A stretch of DNA of 64,000 nucleotides from CAUYXS01 sp965248495 (lineage in GTDB: Bacteria > Chloroflexota > Dehalococcoidia > Lucifugimonadales > Australimonadaceae): assembly GCA_965248495.1 (NCBI GenBank), contig CBDFJL010000003.1, positions 1,860,001 to 1,924,000 on the forward strand, written 5' to 3'. Position 1 is the first letter of the stretch. Every line of letters begins with the position of its first letter. The translations under genes and the position numbers were made by a program. The notes below the pieces were generated by a model. It saw only the letters and a list, made by a program, of their open reading frames with translations. It ran no database searches and was not told the DNA's origin. Below are positions 1 through 7,067 of the stretch, in pieces.

Positions 1-1235
1 TAGGTGTTGGCGATCTGGCCCAGCACCCGCAGGCCCGGCATGGCGTCGCCAGCGGACGACGTGGAGCCTGCCCTGAGCCCGCCTAAGGCGGGAGAAGGGT
101 CGGCCATAGCGTCGATCAGCGGCTGCGCAGTAGCGGGCATCGACGGCAGGGTGAAGGTAAACGCGGGCCACGCTGCGGCGATGGCCATTCCGTCGGCCCG
201 CGCCGGCTGATTCGCCATGGCCGCGAGGGGGACGTTGGCGAGCAGGGCGTCGCGCACCGCACGCTGGACGCTTGAAAAGGCGTCGCCCTCGTGCAAGAAC
301 CGGACCTCGCGCTTGTTGGGGTGGACGTTGACGTCGACCTCCTGTGGCGGCACCTCCAGGAGGACGACGGCCATTGGGTACCGGCCCTCCATCAACAGGC
401 CCGTGTACGCCTGCTCGACCGCCATGGTCAGCGCGCGGCTCTGGACCCAGCGCCCGTTGATGAAGGTGCGGATAGCCGTTCGGTTGGGACGGCTGACGGA
501 AGGCAAAGCGGTCAGCCCCCACGCGGCGTATCTTGCCTGGGGCGACGGTGTCAGCTCCAGCATCGCGTCGGCGATCTCCACGCCATGAACTGCCGCGACG
601 ACGTCGCGAAGGCGACCCGTGCCGGGGGTCCGCAGTGCCGCCTTGCCGTCCGCCACGAACGTGAACGCCACGTGAGGGTATGCCAGCGCCAGGTGATCGA
701 TGACCTGGCGGGCGCGGCCGGTCTCCGCGCCGCTCGTGCGCATGAACTTCAGTCGCGCGGGGATAGTCGAAAACAGCGCCTCAACGGTGACCGACGTGCC
801 TGGCGCGGACGCATCAGCGCCGGCCGCGAGCACGCGCCCGCCTTCGAGTTCGATGAACGCGGCGTCCGCGTCAGCCGTCCTGCTCACCAGCCGCACGTGC
901 CCCGCCGCGGCGATTGAGGGCAGTGCTTCGCCACGGAACCCGAGCGTCGAAAGAGCGTCCAGGCCCTCGAGGGTGGTTAGCTTGCTGGTGGCGTGGCGGG
1001 CGAAGGCCACCTCGAGCTGGTCCGCGGCGATGCCGCGCCCGTCGTCCGCCACGCGGATGGACTCCAGTCCGCCCTGACGCAGCTCGATGGTGACGTGGGC
1101 AGCGCCCGCGTCCAGCGCGTTTTCTACGAGCTCCTTGACCACCGACGCGGGGCGCTCCACCACCTCGCCTGCCGCGATCCCCGCGGCCACGCGCGGGTCG
1201 AGTACTTGGATTCGAGCGGTGGTGTCCAATTTCAC
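1..1235 (-). CDS. mutL: DNA mismatch repair protein MutL, N-terminal part (runs off the window)
   Basis: MutL couples mismatch recognition by MutS to strand removal and is a GHKL ATPase. Translating the minus strand from a GTG at 1233-1235 gives a protein starting MKLDTTARIQVLDPRVAAG. It shows the family motifs in order: the IAAGEVVERP segment (about residues 20-29), ELVENALDAG carrying the ATP/Mg site, DDGRGI, ATSKL and GFRGEAL, then the transducer domain with FINGRWVQSR and HPNKREVRF. About 411 codons are visible; the linker has begun but the C-terminal dimerisation domain lies outside the window. GTG is preferred because the conserved N-terminus begins immediately after it. The call is firm; only the 3' end is missing. 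Confidence 0.95.
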   Translation of the reverse strand, partial: MKLDTTARIQVLDPRVAAGIAAGEVVERPASVVKELVENALDAGAAHVTIELRQGGLESIRVADDGRGIAADQLEVAFARHATSKLTTLEGLDALSTLGFRGEALPSIAAAGHVRLVSRTADADAAFIELEGGRVLAAGADASAPGTSVTVEALFSTIPARLKFMRTSGAETGRARQVIDHLALAYPHVAFTFVADGKAALRTPGTGRLRDVVAAVHGVEIADAMLELTPSPQARYAAWGLTALPSVSRPNRTAIRTFINGRWVQSRALTMAVEQAYTGLLMEGRYPMAVVLLEVPPQEVDVNVHPNKREVRFLHEGDAFSSVQRAVRDALLANVPLAAMANQPARADGMAIAAAWPAFTFTLPSMPATAQPLIDAMADPSPALGGLRAGSTSSAGDAMPGLRVLGQIANT

Positions 1236-1294
1236 AACTGCTGGCCGATAAGCCGGGCGTGATGGCTAACGGTACGCAAAATTTTCTTGGCCAG

Positions 1295-1645
1295 CTACCC
1301 AAACATGCCGGCGAGCACGCGTTCGGACGCGCCAGCGACGAGGCGCCCGTCGATCAGCGCCATGGGGCGGCGGAAGTACCGCGGTTCGCCAGCCAGGAGG
1401 TCGATGAGCTGGTCGTCCGTGAGGGCTTCTGGCTCGAGGCCGCTGGCCTTGAAGGTCGGCGACCTGAAGCTGAAGACGTCGCGGGGCGACCGGCCCACGA
1501 GCAGCGCCGCGATCTCGTTCCGGGAGAGCGGGTCCTTGAAGAACTCGCGCACCGTGACGGAGGCATCGCCGCGCGAGAGATACTCCCTCGCCTTCCGGCA
1601 AGTCGTTCACTTGGCGTAGTAATAGAGGTAGACGGTTGCCGCCAT
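1295..1645 (-). CDS. ArsC/Spx-family thioredoxin-fold protein with in-frame TGA, candidate selenoprotein
   Basis: Read from ATG 1643-1645 the frame is open through 12 codons (MAATVYLYYYAK), meets TGA at 1607-1609, then continues as TTCRKAREYL to a stop at 1295. Read through, it is 116 residues, a normal ArsC/Spx length. The TGA falls exactly where the family has the first cysteine of its redox motif, giving U13-T-T-C16-R-K. Downstream family features are intact: SPTFKASGL, ALTDDQLIDLL and the RYFRRPMALIDG segment with the conserved arginines. A perfect hairpin starts 16 nt after the TGA (see 1573-1591). Without readthrough the only product would start at GTG 1550-1552 and lack the whole redox centre. 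The role is probably thiol or arsenate/selenium-type reduction (inference). Alternatives are a Cys-to-stop mutation or a sequencing error. Confidence 0.75.
1573..1591 (-). promoter_or_regulatory. candidate bacterial SECIS hairpin
   Basis: On the coding strand GCGAGGGA pairs with TCTCTCGC around a GTA loop: 8 bp including one G-U pair. It begins 16 nt after the TGA at 1607-1609. A lower helix GCCG (1599-1596) with CGGC (1571-1568) can extend it across an internal loop. Known bacterial SECIS elements sit about 16-37 nt after UGA and have a small apical loop with G in the first positions; this element meets both rules. Confidence 0.65.
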
Positions 1646-1651
1646 GACCCA

Positions 1652-1682
1652 AGTGTAGGCGGCGCCAGTCGTGGGCTGTCAA
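1652..1682 (-). promoter_or_regulatory. possible promoter of the ArsC-like gene
   Basis: On the minus strand TTGACA (1682-1677) is followed after 19 nt by TACACT (1657-1652). The ATG starts 7 nt after the -10 box, so transcription could start at the ATG itself (leaderless). No Shine-Dalgarno sequence precedes the ATG. The spacer is longer than ideal. Confidence 0.35.
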
Positions 1683-1719
1683 CGCGGCCGAAGCGGCCCG
1701 CCATGGGCCTGCCATACGA

Positions 1720-1748
1720 TTGAGCGACGGCCTCCGTTCGACTAGCAT
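1720..1748 (+). promoter_or_regulatory. possible promoter of the 1758 membrane protein gene
   Basis: TTGAGC (1720-1725), a 17-nt spacer and TAGCAT (1743-1748). The ATG at 1758 lies only 10 nt after the -10 box and has no Shine-Dalgarno, so the message would be leaderless or nearly so, as for the divergent ArsC-like gene. Confidence 0.35.
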
Positions 1749-1757
1749 CCCCCACGC

Positions 1758-2231
1758 ATGGCGGGCGACTACTTTCTCCTGGTTATTCGCTGGCTTCACG
1801 CCACGGCCGCGGTTGCGTGGCTGGGTGGCGGCATTTTCTATTGGGCCGTGCTCCGGCCGGCGCTCCGGTCGGGCGGCGCGCCGGCCGGTGTCGCGAAGTT
1901 CGCTTCGCTGGAGTTCGGCCAGTTGGTTGGCCTCGCCATGTGGGTACTCGTGGTGACGGGTGGAATTCTCGGCGTGCAGCGCCTGTCCGAGGAGACCTCG
2001 ACCGTCACCTACTTCGGAGTGCTCGCGGCCAAGATCGCGCTCTCTGCTTGGATGTTCTTCCTCGTGATCAACCGGCGGGGCGCGCCGTTGCAGCCGGACG
2101 GGCCGCGCGGACGCGTGCGGCTTGCCGTCAACGCCCTTGGCCACGTGAACATGACCGTGGTGCTCGGCCTGGTGATCTTTTTCCTGTCCGACGTCCTGCG
2201 CTTCATCGTCGAGCGAGGACTAGTAGACTAG
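1758..2231 (+). CDS. integral membrane protein, CopD/DUF2269-like, function unknown
   Basis: A 157-residue protein with four hydrophobic segments at about residues 5-30, 55-75, 85-105 and 128-150. The first helix carries the RWLHATAAVAWLGGG pattern with a helix-borne histidine, typical of CopD-like and related small four-helix proteins that may bind haem or copper. That pattern is the only hint of function. It is divergent from the ArsC-like gene and ends 4 bp before the Trm112-like gene, so the two are probably co-transcribed. No enzyme activity can be assigned from the sequence. Confidence 0.75.
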   Translation: MAGDYFLLVIRWLHATAAVAWLGGGIFYWAVLRPALRSGGAPAGVAKFASLEFGQLVGLAMWVLVVTGGILGVQRLSEETSTVTYFGVLAAKIALSAWMFFLVINRRGAPLQPDGPRGRVRLAVNALGHVNMTVVLGLVIFFLSDVLRFIVERGLVD

Positions 2232-2235
2232 GCGC

Positions 2236-2427
2236 ATGAAACGCGACTTACTGGACATCCTGGCGTGCCCCGAAGACAAGAGTCCGCTGCGGCTCACGGA
2301 GCTTGAGTCTGACGGCGACGAGGTGGTGACGGGCACCCTGACCTGCACTCAGTGCGATACGGAGTACCCCATCGAGGACTCGATTCCCAATCTGCTGCCG
2401 CGAAGCCTGAGGGAATCGCGGCCCTAG
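2236..2427 (+). CDS. Trm112/UPF0434-family zinc-ribbon-like protein
   Basis: A 63-residue protein starting MKRDLLDILACPEDKSPLRL, with a second cysteine pair in TCTQCDTEYPIEDSIPNLLP. The CP...C..C arrangement and the YPI..IP.LLP ending are the signature of the YcaR/Trm112-like family, small proteins that bind and stabilise methyltransferases. The first motif has one cysteine (CPED) rather than two, so the zinc site may be incomplete. It starts 4 bp after the upstream membrane protein gene and is probably translated from the same message. Confidence 0.85.
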   Translation: MKRDLLDILACPEDKSPLRLTELESDGDEVVTGTLTCTQCDTEYPIEDSIPNLLPRSLRESRP

Positions 2428-2512
2428 ACTGTGGTCGGCCAACGCTCCCGGGCCGGTACCTCCGGTAGTGCCCTGCCCGGGCCGCATCGCAGCATCGCAC
2501 CGCGATGGCCGG

Positions 2513-2540
2513 TTGACTCGCAATCCGCCGTTGGTATACT
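2513..2540 (+). promoter_or_regulatory. probable promoter of the 2656 ABC importer operon
   Basis: TTGACT (2513-2518), a 16-nt spacer and TATACT (2535-2540) form a good sigma70-type promoter. The predicted start near 2547 leaves a leader of about 110 nt before the ATG at 2656. I see no coding sequence between 2428 and 2655. Confidence 0.55.
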
Positions 2541-2655
2541 GCCGCGCGAAGTCTGCGGACATGGCCACGGCCTACTTGGTTGCGAAAGCACCTAGTGGTG
2601 TGAGCGATTAGGGCATGGCCGTTGTAACGCTCAAGCACTGATTAGGGAGAGACCA

Positions 2656-3897
2656 ATGAGAAAGAATGGCAAGAGCAGGATATTGGCACTAACAGTGCTG
2701 AGCATTGTCGTGGCCCTGGTGTTGGCCGCCTGTGGTGGCGACGACCCGACGCCGACGACGGCGGCGCCGACGGCGACGACTCCGGCGGGGCCGGCCGCAA
2801 CGGCGACACCGACCCTCGCCCCTGGGGTCCCAACCCCGACGCCGACGAGGCCGGCGGCCGCACAGCCGACCGCGACGCCGACTGACGCGGAGATCATCCT
2901 CCAGCAAGGCGCGGCGTTCGCCGCCTTGGACGCTGACTGGGTTCGGACGCCTGCCGTCGAGGCGCTGATCCCGCTTGCCCAGGCCGAGGGCAATATCACG
3001 TTCACCGCGTATGGGGTGGACCACACGGACATCGTCTGTGACCTGTTCACCGCCGAGTTCGGCATCGACTGTGAGGGCCGCGGCATCGGCGCGGGCCAGA
3101 TCGTCGGCACCCTCACGGCCGAGCGGGAGGCTGGCGAGGCGCCCGCGGACGTGGTCTACATGTCCATGACGCAAATGGCCCAGTACGTTGACCGTGATTA
3201 CGCCGCAGTAGTCGACTGGGTAGGCCTCGGCGTCGACGAGCGCCGTACCTGGGAGGCAGAAGGCGTCCCAGGCAACGCCGCTGGCGTGAGCAACAACCAG
3301 TACACCAACTTCTGGCGGACTGACATCTTCGACGTCGAGGACATCCCAACGACAGTCGAAGGGTGGCTGGACCCGTCACTCAAGGGCCTGGTCTGCGCGC
3401 CGTCCTTCCTGTTCCGCGCGGGCAACGGCTTCCACCCCTTCATCTTCGACAAGGACGACATGGTGGACCTGCACAAGCGGATGATCAACGAGAACGACCT
3501 CTTGGTCACGGCCAACTGTAACGCGTTCATCCTGTCGGGTGAGCGGCCGCTCGTGTACCTGGGCTACGGCAACCCGCCCGCGCTCTTGGACAGCGGCGTG
3601 ATCGAGCAGGCGTGGAACGCGGGCATGGGTATCAACATGTTCAGCGTTGCCGTCACCAACAACGCGCCGAACCCCAACGCGGCCAAGCTGTTCGCGGCCT
3701 GGCACTCCAGCCGCGAGGTTTCGCAGGCGCTCTTCGACGGTATCGGCACTGGCTGGGCCGGCTACGGCCACGCAGCCCAGGGCCTCGTAAGCGGCGACTT
3801 CAAGGACGTCGACATGGTGTTCGAGAGCATTGGCGTGGCCCGCCAGCGAGGGATCAACGCCAGCTACTTCTCAGACCGAGTGTTCGGGACCGACTAG
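2656..3897 (+). CDS. ABC transporter substrate-binding lipoprotein, iron(III)-type family (COG1840-like)
   Basis: A 413-residue exported lipoprotein. A basic N-terminus and hydrophobic stretch end in the lipobox LVLAAC (cysteine near residue 26), followed by a Thr/Pro/Ala linker of about 50 residues that tethers the binding domain. The two-lobed domain resembles the AfuA/FbpA family but has no clear paired-tyrosine iron site, so iron is not certain as ligand. The start is supported by AGGGAGA 7 nt upstream. The permease gene follows after 82 bp containing a strong hairpin, which probably allows more binding protein than permease. No ATPase gene is nearby. Confidence 0.85.
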   Translation: MRKNGKSRILALTVLSIVVALVLAACGGDDPTPTTAAPTATTPAGPAATATPTLAPGVPTPTPTRPAAAQPTATPTDAEIILQQGAAFAALDADWVRTPAVEALIPLAQAEGNITFTAYGVDHTDIVCDLFTAEFGIDCEGRGIGAGQIVGTLTAEREAGEAPADVVYMSMTQMAQYVDRDYAAVVDWVGLGVDERRTWEAEGVPGNAAGVSNNQYTNFWRTDIFDVEDIPTTVEGWLDPSLKGLVCAPSFLFRAGNGFHPFIFDKDDMVDLHKRMINENDLLVTANCNAFILSGERPLVYLGYGNPPALLDSGVIEQAWNAGMGINMFSVAVTNNAPNPNAAKLFAAWHSSREVSQALFDGIGTGWAGYGHAAQGLVSGDFKDVDMVFESIGVARQRGINASYFSDRVFGTD

Positions 3898-3921
3898 AGC
3901 CTGAGATACCGGAAATAGGTG

Positions 3922-3950
3922 TGCGGGGTAGCTCCCGGAGCTACCCCGCA
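3922..3950 (+). terminator. intercistronic hairpin between binding protein and permease genes
   Basis: TGCGGGGTAGCTC, loop CCG and GAGCTACCCCGCA form a perfect 13-bp stem with a 3-nt loop. There is no T-run, so it is more likely a partial terminator or an RNA 3'-end stabiliser than a full stop, because the permease gene follows on the same strand. Confidence 0.6.
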
Positions 3951-3979
3951 TCGACCTCCGTAGGCCCGAGGGATCGAGC

Positions 3980-5785
3980 ATGGCCGTAGCGACACAGGTG
4001 AGGCAGCGCCTCGCACAGCGGGTAGCCACCCTTCGAAGGGGTGAGTATGTCCTACTGTTCGTCGCGATCATCGTGGCTGGATGGCTCATCCTGCCGGCGC
4101 TACTCATCACCATCGTCCAGGCCTTCCGCGTGCCGTCCGGCCGACTCTTCTTTGAGGCGACGAGCTCGTGGGGGGTGTCCAACTTCCCCGACGTCTATTC
4201 GGGCAGCCGAGCGCTCCAGTCGACGGCGATCGACACGGCCATCTACACGGTGGGTGCGGTCTCGCTGGGGTTCTCCATCGGCCTCGTCATCGCGTGGCTG
4301 ATCGAGCGGACCAACCTGCCGCTGCGCAATATCGTCTTCGTGGTTTTGCTGTTCCCGCTGATGATGCCCGCCATCGTCACGACGCTTGGCTGGATTCTCC
4401 TGTTGGGCCCGCGGGTCGGCCTGGTCAACGTCGTCGGCCGCACGGTCCTTAACTGGATACCCGGTGTCGACTTCACCTCCGGTCCCTTCAACATCACGAC
4501 GATGTACGGCATGGTTACGATCCAGGGGTTTGGGCTGGTAGTGCTGTTCGTCATTCTGCTGGGTGCCGCCCTTCGCAGCATGGACCCGAACCTAGAGGAC
4601 GCCGCCCGCGCGTCGGGCGCCAGCTTCATCCGTATCCTCCGCACGGTGACGATCCCGTTGCTGCGCCCGTCGGTGCTCGGCGCGATCATCCTCGCCACGA
4701 TCTTCACGATCGAGTCCTTCGAGGTGCCGCTGCTGCTTGCCACCGGCGCCAGGGCGGACATCCTCAGCACGCGCGTCTGGGAGCTGCTCACGACGGGCTC
4801 CGGAGAGGACCCCCTCTACGGTGCGGTGGCGGCCATGGGGCTCCACTTCATGATCATGACCTACCTGCTCTTCTACCTGTACAGCTACTACACGGCCCGG
4901 TCCGAGAAGTACGCGACCATGACGGGCAAGGGCTTCAGGGCCCGGCGATACGAGCTGGGGCAGTGGCGCTGGCCGATTTTCGCAGCAGTGGTCACGTTCC
5001 TCGCCTTCGTGTCATTCGCCCCCTTGGTAATCCTGATCTACCAGTCGTTCCTGCCCGCATACCGTCCGCCGGCCTGGAGCGTCTTCCCCGAGGCGTTCCA
5101 GCTGGAAGGCTACCGGGACCTGTTCGACAACAGGCGGCTCTGGAGCGCCGTGAGGAACACCGTGGCCATCGCGCTGGTGGCGCCGACATTGAGTGTGACG
5201 GTCGCCCTCATCATCGCCTGGTCGGTGGTCCGTGGCAGAGCCGCCCCAAAGGTCCGGCTTTTCCTGGACCTGTTCACGTCGTCGTCGCTTGCCATTCCGG
5301 CGGTCATCGCGGGGTTGGCGTTCTTCCTGTTCTACTTGAACCTCAACCGGCTGCTGCCGCCCTTCCTCGATTGGCTTCCGCTCTCGAAGTCTCTTCTTGT
5401 GTTGATGCTGGTCTACTCCTTCCGGGTGGCGCTGGCCTACCGCTTCCAACGCGCAGGCGTGGCCCAGATAGCCAAGGAGCTGGAGGAGGTCTCGTCCACG
5501 AGCGGAGGGAGTGCCTACAAAACATTCCGGCACATACTGGTGCCGCTGGTGGCGCCCTACACCTTCGGTGCCTGGGTTCTTCTGTTCCTGCTCGCCTTCC
5601 GCGAGTTCACGCTGCCGCAGGTAGTCACCGCGGGCTCGGAGCCCTTCGTCATCAGCACGCTCGTGTTCAACCTGCAAACCGATCCGGACCAACGCGCGGC
5701 CCTCGCCGTGCTCACGGTCGCGTTCCTCTTCTTGATGCTGGTCTTCTTGCGCGTGTTCGTCCTCAAGCGCATCCGCTCGTTCTAG
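3980..5785 (+). CDS. ABC transporter permease, fused two-domain FbpB/ThiP type
   Basis: A 601-residue inner-membrane protein made of two MetI-like halves, each with about six membrane segments. Both halves carry the loop that docks on the ATPase: EDAARASGASFIRILRTVTIPLLRP (about residues 205-230, first half) and KELEEVSSTSGGSAYKTFRHILVPL in the second. This duplicated layout is typical of ferric iron and thiamine importers (COG1178). ATG 3980 follows GAGGGATCGAG. It pairs with the binding protein at 2656; the nucleotide-binding subunit is missing locally and may be supplied from elsewhere, for example by the 50105-51265 gene (inference). Confidence 0.9.
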   Translation: MAVATQVRQRLAQRVATLRRGEYVLLFVAIIVAGWLILPALLITIVQAFRVPSGRLFFEATSSWGVSNFPDVYSGSRALQSTAIDTAIYTVGAVSLGFSIGLVIAWLIERTNLPLRNIVFVVLLFPLMMPAIVTTLGWILLLGPRVGLVNVVGRTVLNWIPGVDFTSGPFNITTMYGMVTIQGFGLVVLFVILLGAALRSMDPNLEDAARASGASFIRILRTVTIPLLRPSVLGAIILATIFTIESFEVPLLLATGARADILSTRVWELLTTGSGEDPLYGAVAAMGLHFMIMTYLLFYLYSYYTARSEKYATMTGKGFRARRYELGQWRWPIFAAVVTFLAFVSFAPLVILIYQSFLPAYRPPAWSVFPEAFQLEGYRDLFDNRRLWSAVRNTVAIALVAPTLSVTVALIIAWSVVRGRAAPKVRLFLDLFTSSSLAIPAVIAGLAFFLFYLNLNRLLPPFLDWLPLSKSLLVLMLVYSFRVALAYRFQRAGVAQIAKELEEVSSTSGGSAYKTFRHILVPLVAPYTFGAWVLLFLLAFREFTLPQVVTAGSEPFVISTLVFNLQTDPDQRAALAVLTVAFLFLMLVFLRVFVLKRIRSF

Positions 5786-5924
5786 ACGAGGCGTCCCCAT
5801 CGAGGCGCTGCGGCAGCCTCCAGAGCGGTACCCGGTTCCTTTTTTGTGCAAGCACAGGGTGCCCTGAGCACTCTACGGCCGCGTGGGGCGCTTCAGACGC
5901 CCCCTCGGTGGCGCTCAGAGAGGC

Positions 5925-6371
5925 TTAAGGGGCCAAGGACGGCGTGGTGGACCCCTGCTCGGTGAGCCCTCGGAGCTCCGTGAGCCTGCCCAGGCTGACT
6001 TTGGGCCCGAGCCGCTCGCGCCACCCTGTTAGCGACCAGTGGCCGCCTTCGATATCGAGCAGGCCCTTGCGCCGCAGGGACCGGCTGGCCTTCTTCGCGC
6101 GATCGAGGGTCCCTCCGTCGCTACCGCCCAGGAGTTGCGCTACCAGGCGAGGGCTCATGAGACCCTGCCGCATCAGTTGGAAGGGGAATGGCCGTCGGGC
6201 GCGCTCCTGGTAGCGAGCGACGATGTCGAGCACGTGTGCCTCGTCAGCGGAGGGTCTGCGCCGGCCCACGTACAGCAGGTGGCGCTGGCGGACGCGCCCC
6301 TCGATCTTCGTGGTGCTGACCAGGTAGAGGTACTTCCGGCCGCCGACTGTTTTCGTGCGTAGATAGGCCAA
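5925..6371 (-). CDS. hypothetical protein, possible winged-helix regulator with IS1634-like N-terminus
   Basis: A 148-residue protein from a TTG start (6369-6371), giving MAYLRTKTVGGRKYLYLV. This N-terminus resembles the first strand-rich domain of IS1634-type transposases (AYLR.K.V.GR.Y.YLV....DG.VRQ.HL.Y.G). No transposase catalytic domain follows, and no inverted repeats flank it. The C-terminal half (SPRLVAQLLGG, SLRRKGLLDIEGGHWSLTG) looks like a winged helix with a beta wing. A GTG at 6393-6395 would add eight residues, but it lies inside a palindrome that overlaps the promoter, so TTG is preferred. An autoregulated DNA-binding protein is plausible; the function is not recognised. Confidence 0.55.
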   Translation of the reverse strand: MAYLRTKTVGGRKYLYLVSTTKIEGRVRQRHLLYVGRRRPSADEAHVLDIVARYQERARRPFPFQLMRQGLMSPRLVAQLLGGSDGGTLDRAKKASRSLRRKGLLDIEGGHWSLTGWRERLGPKVSLGRLTELRGLTEQGSTTPSLAP

Positions 6372-6373
6372 TG

Positions 6374-6410
6374 TAGTGCCTAGTATATTAGGCACTATCC
6401 CTCGCGTAAA
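6374..6410 (-). promoter_or_regulatory. promoter with overlapping palindromic operator
   Basis: TAGTGCCTA (6374-6382), six central bases and TAGGCACTA (6389-6397) form a perfect 9-bp inverted repeat. On the minus strand TTTACG (6410-6405), 17 nt and TATACT (6387-6382) form a promoter whose -10 box sits inside the palindrome. The gene at 5925-6371 starts just downstream. A dimeric repressor binding here would block RNA polymerase. Confidence 0.5.
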
Positions 6411-6449
6411 GCATATCAGCCCGCATTGGGCCTGCGAGCAGGCGACGGT

Positions 6450-6902
6450 CTACTGGATGGCGCTTCGGTCGCTGGGGCGGATCACGCCCTTCTTGATGAT
6501 GATGTTGCCGTAGAGGCGACGCTCACCAGTGGCGATGACCGCGAAGCAGTCCGCGACCCGGTCGTAGAAGTCGAAGCGGCCCATCTCGCCGATGTGGACA
6601 TCCGTGCCGGCGTCGGCGTTCAGGACCTGCTGGTACTCGGTGTGGGTCGCGGGCTCGTCGTCGTCGACGCTCACCGGCCGCATGACGCACGCCGGCTCCT
6701 CGACGAAGTCGTCGATGGGCATGAGCGATAGCACGGCGCGCAGGACTCGGGTGGAATCAGCTCCCCCTATGCGCACCAGCTCCCGCGCGTAGCTCTCGGC
6801 GGGGAAGTTCGCATCGACGATGGCGATTTCGTCACCGTGCCCCATGGAGGCGAGGATGCCGAGGAGGTCGGGTGGAATGAGCGGGTCGATGCCTTTGAGC
6901 AT
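6450..6902 (-). CDS. fucU: FucU/RbsD-family sugar mutarotase
   Basis: A 150-residue protein starting MLKGIDPLIPPDLLGILASMGHGDEIAIVDANFP. The early GHGDE motif with its catalytic-site histidine, and the closing ATGERRLYGNIIIKKGV segment, match L-fucose mutarotase FucU, which interconverts alpha and beta anomers; RbsD is the ribose relative. ATG 6900-6902 matches the family N-terminus; a longer frame reaching 7121 would overlap the egtD promoter and start. No sugar catabolic genes are next to it, so the actual sugar is unknown. Confidence 0.88.
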   Translation of the reverse strand: MLKGIDPLIPPDLLGILASMGHGDEIAIVDANFPAESYARELVRIGGADSTRVLRAVLSLMPIDDFVEEPACVMRPVSVDDDEPATHTEYQQVLNADAGTDVHIGEMGRFDFYDRVADCFAVIATGERRLYGNIIIKKGVIRPSDRSAIQ

Positions 6903-6957
6903 GGGGCCCATCCTACCGAATTGCCGCTCGCGGTGCGCCGGGGTGGGGGAAGGCGTG

Positions 6958-6986
6958 TTGACAGCCCTAGACGGGCCTCGTAGCCT
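6958..6986 (+). promoter_or_regulatory. possible egtD promoter
   Basis: TTGACA (6958-6963), 17 nt and TAGCCT (6981-6986). The predicted leader of about 75 nt ends in a CGCGGG/CCCGCG hairpin (7046-7066) directly against the egtD ATG at 7068. That stem could hide the start region; no Shine-Dalgarno is obvious. Confidence 0.4.
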
Positions 6987-7067
6987 CCTGCGGGCCCCGT
7001 CTCGGCCGCCTCGTGGCCCCGCCGCCACCACCGCGCCCTGATCGTCGCGGGTGCAGCCAACCCGCGC

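Noticed and set aside
1266..2144. 292-codon minus-strand frame spanning two genes
   Set aside because: It overlaps both the ArsC-like gene in another frame and the 1758 membrane protein; arginine-rich with no motif.
5802..5846. Terminator after the 3980 permease (GAGGC/GCCTC stem and a later TTTTTT)
   Set aside because: The stem is only 5 bp with a long loop and the T-run is about 20 nt away from it.
5925..6371. IS1634-type transposase
   Set aside because: Only the N-terminal strand-rich part is similar; there is no DDE domain and no terminal inverted repeat or target duplication.
6393..6395. GTG start for the 5925 gene
   Set aside because: It lies inside the palindromic operator and overlaps the -10 region; the TTG at 6369-6371 fits the family-like N-terminus better.
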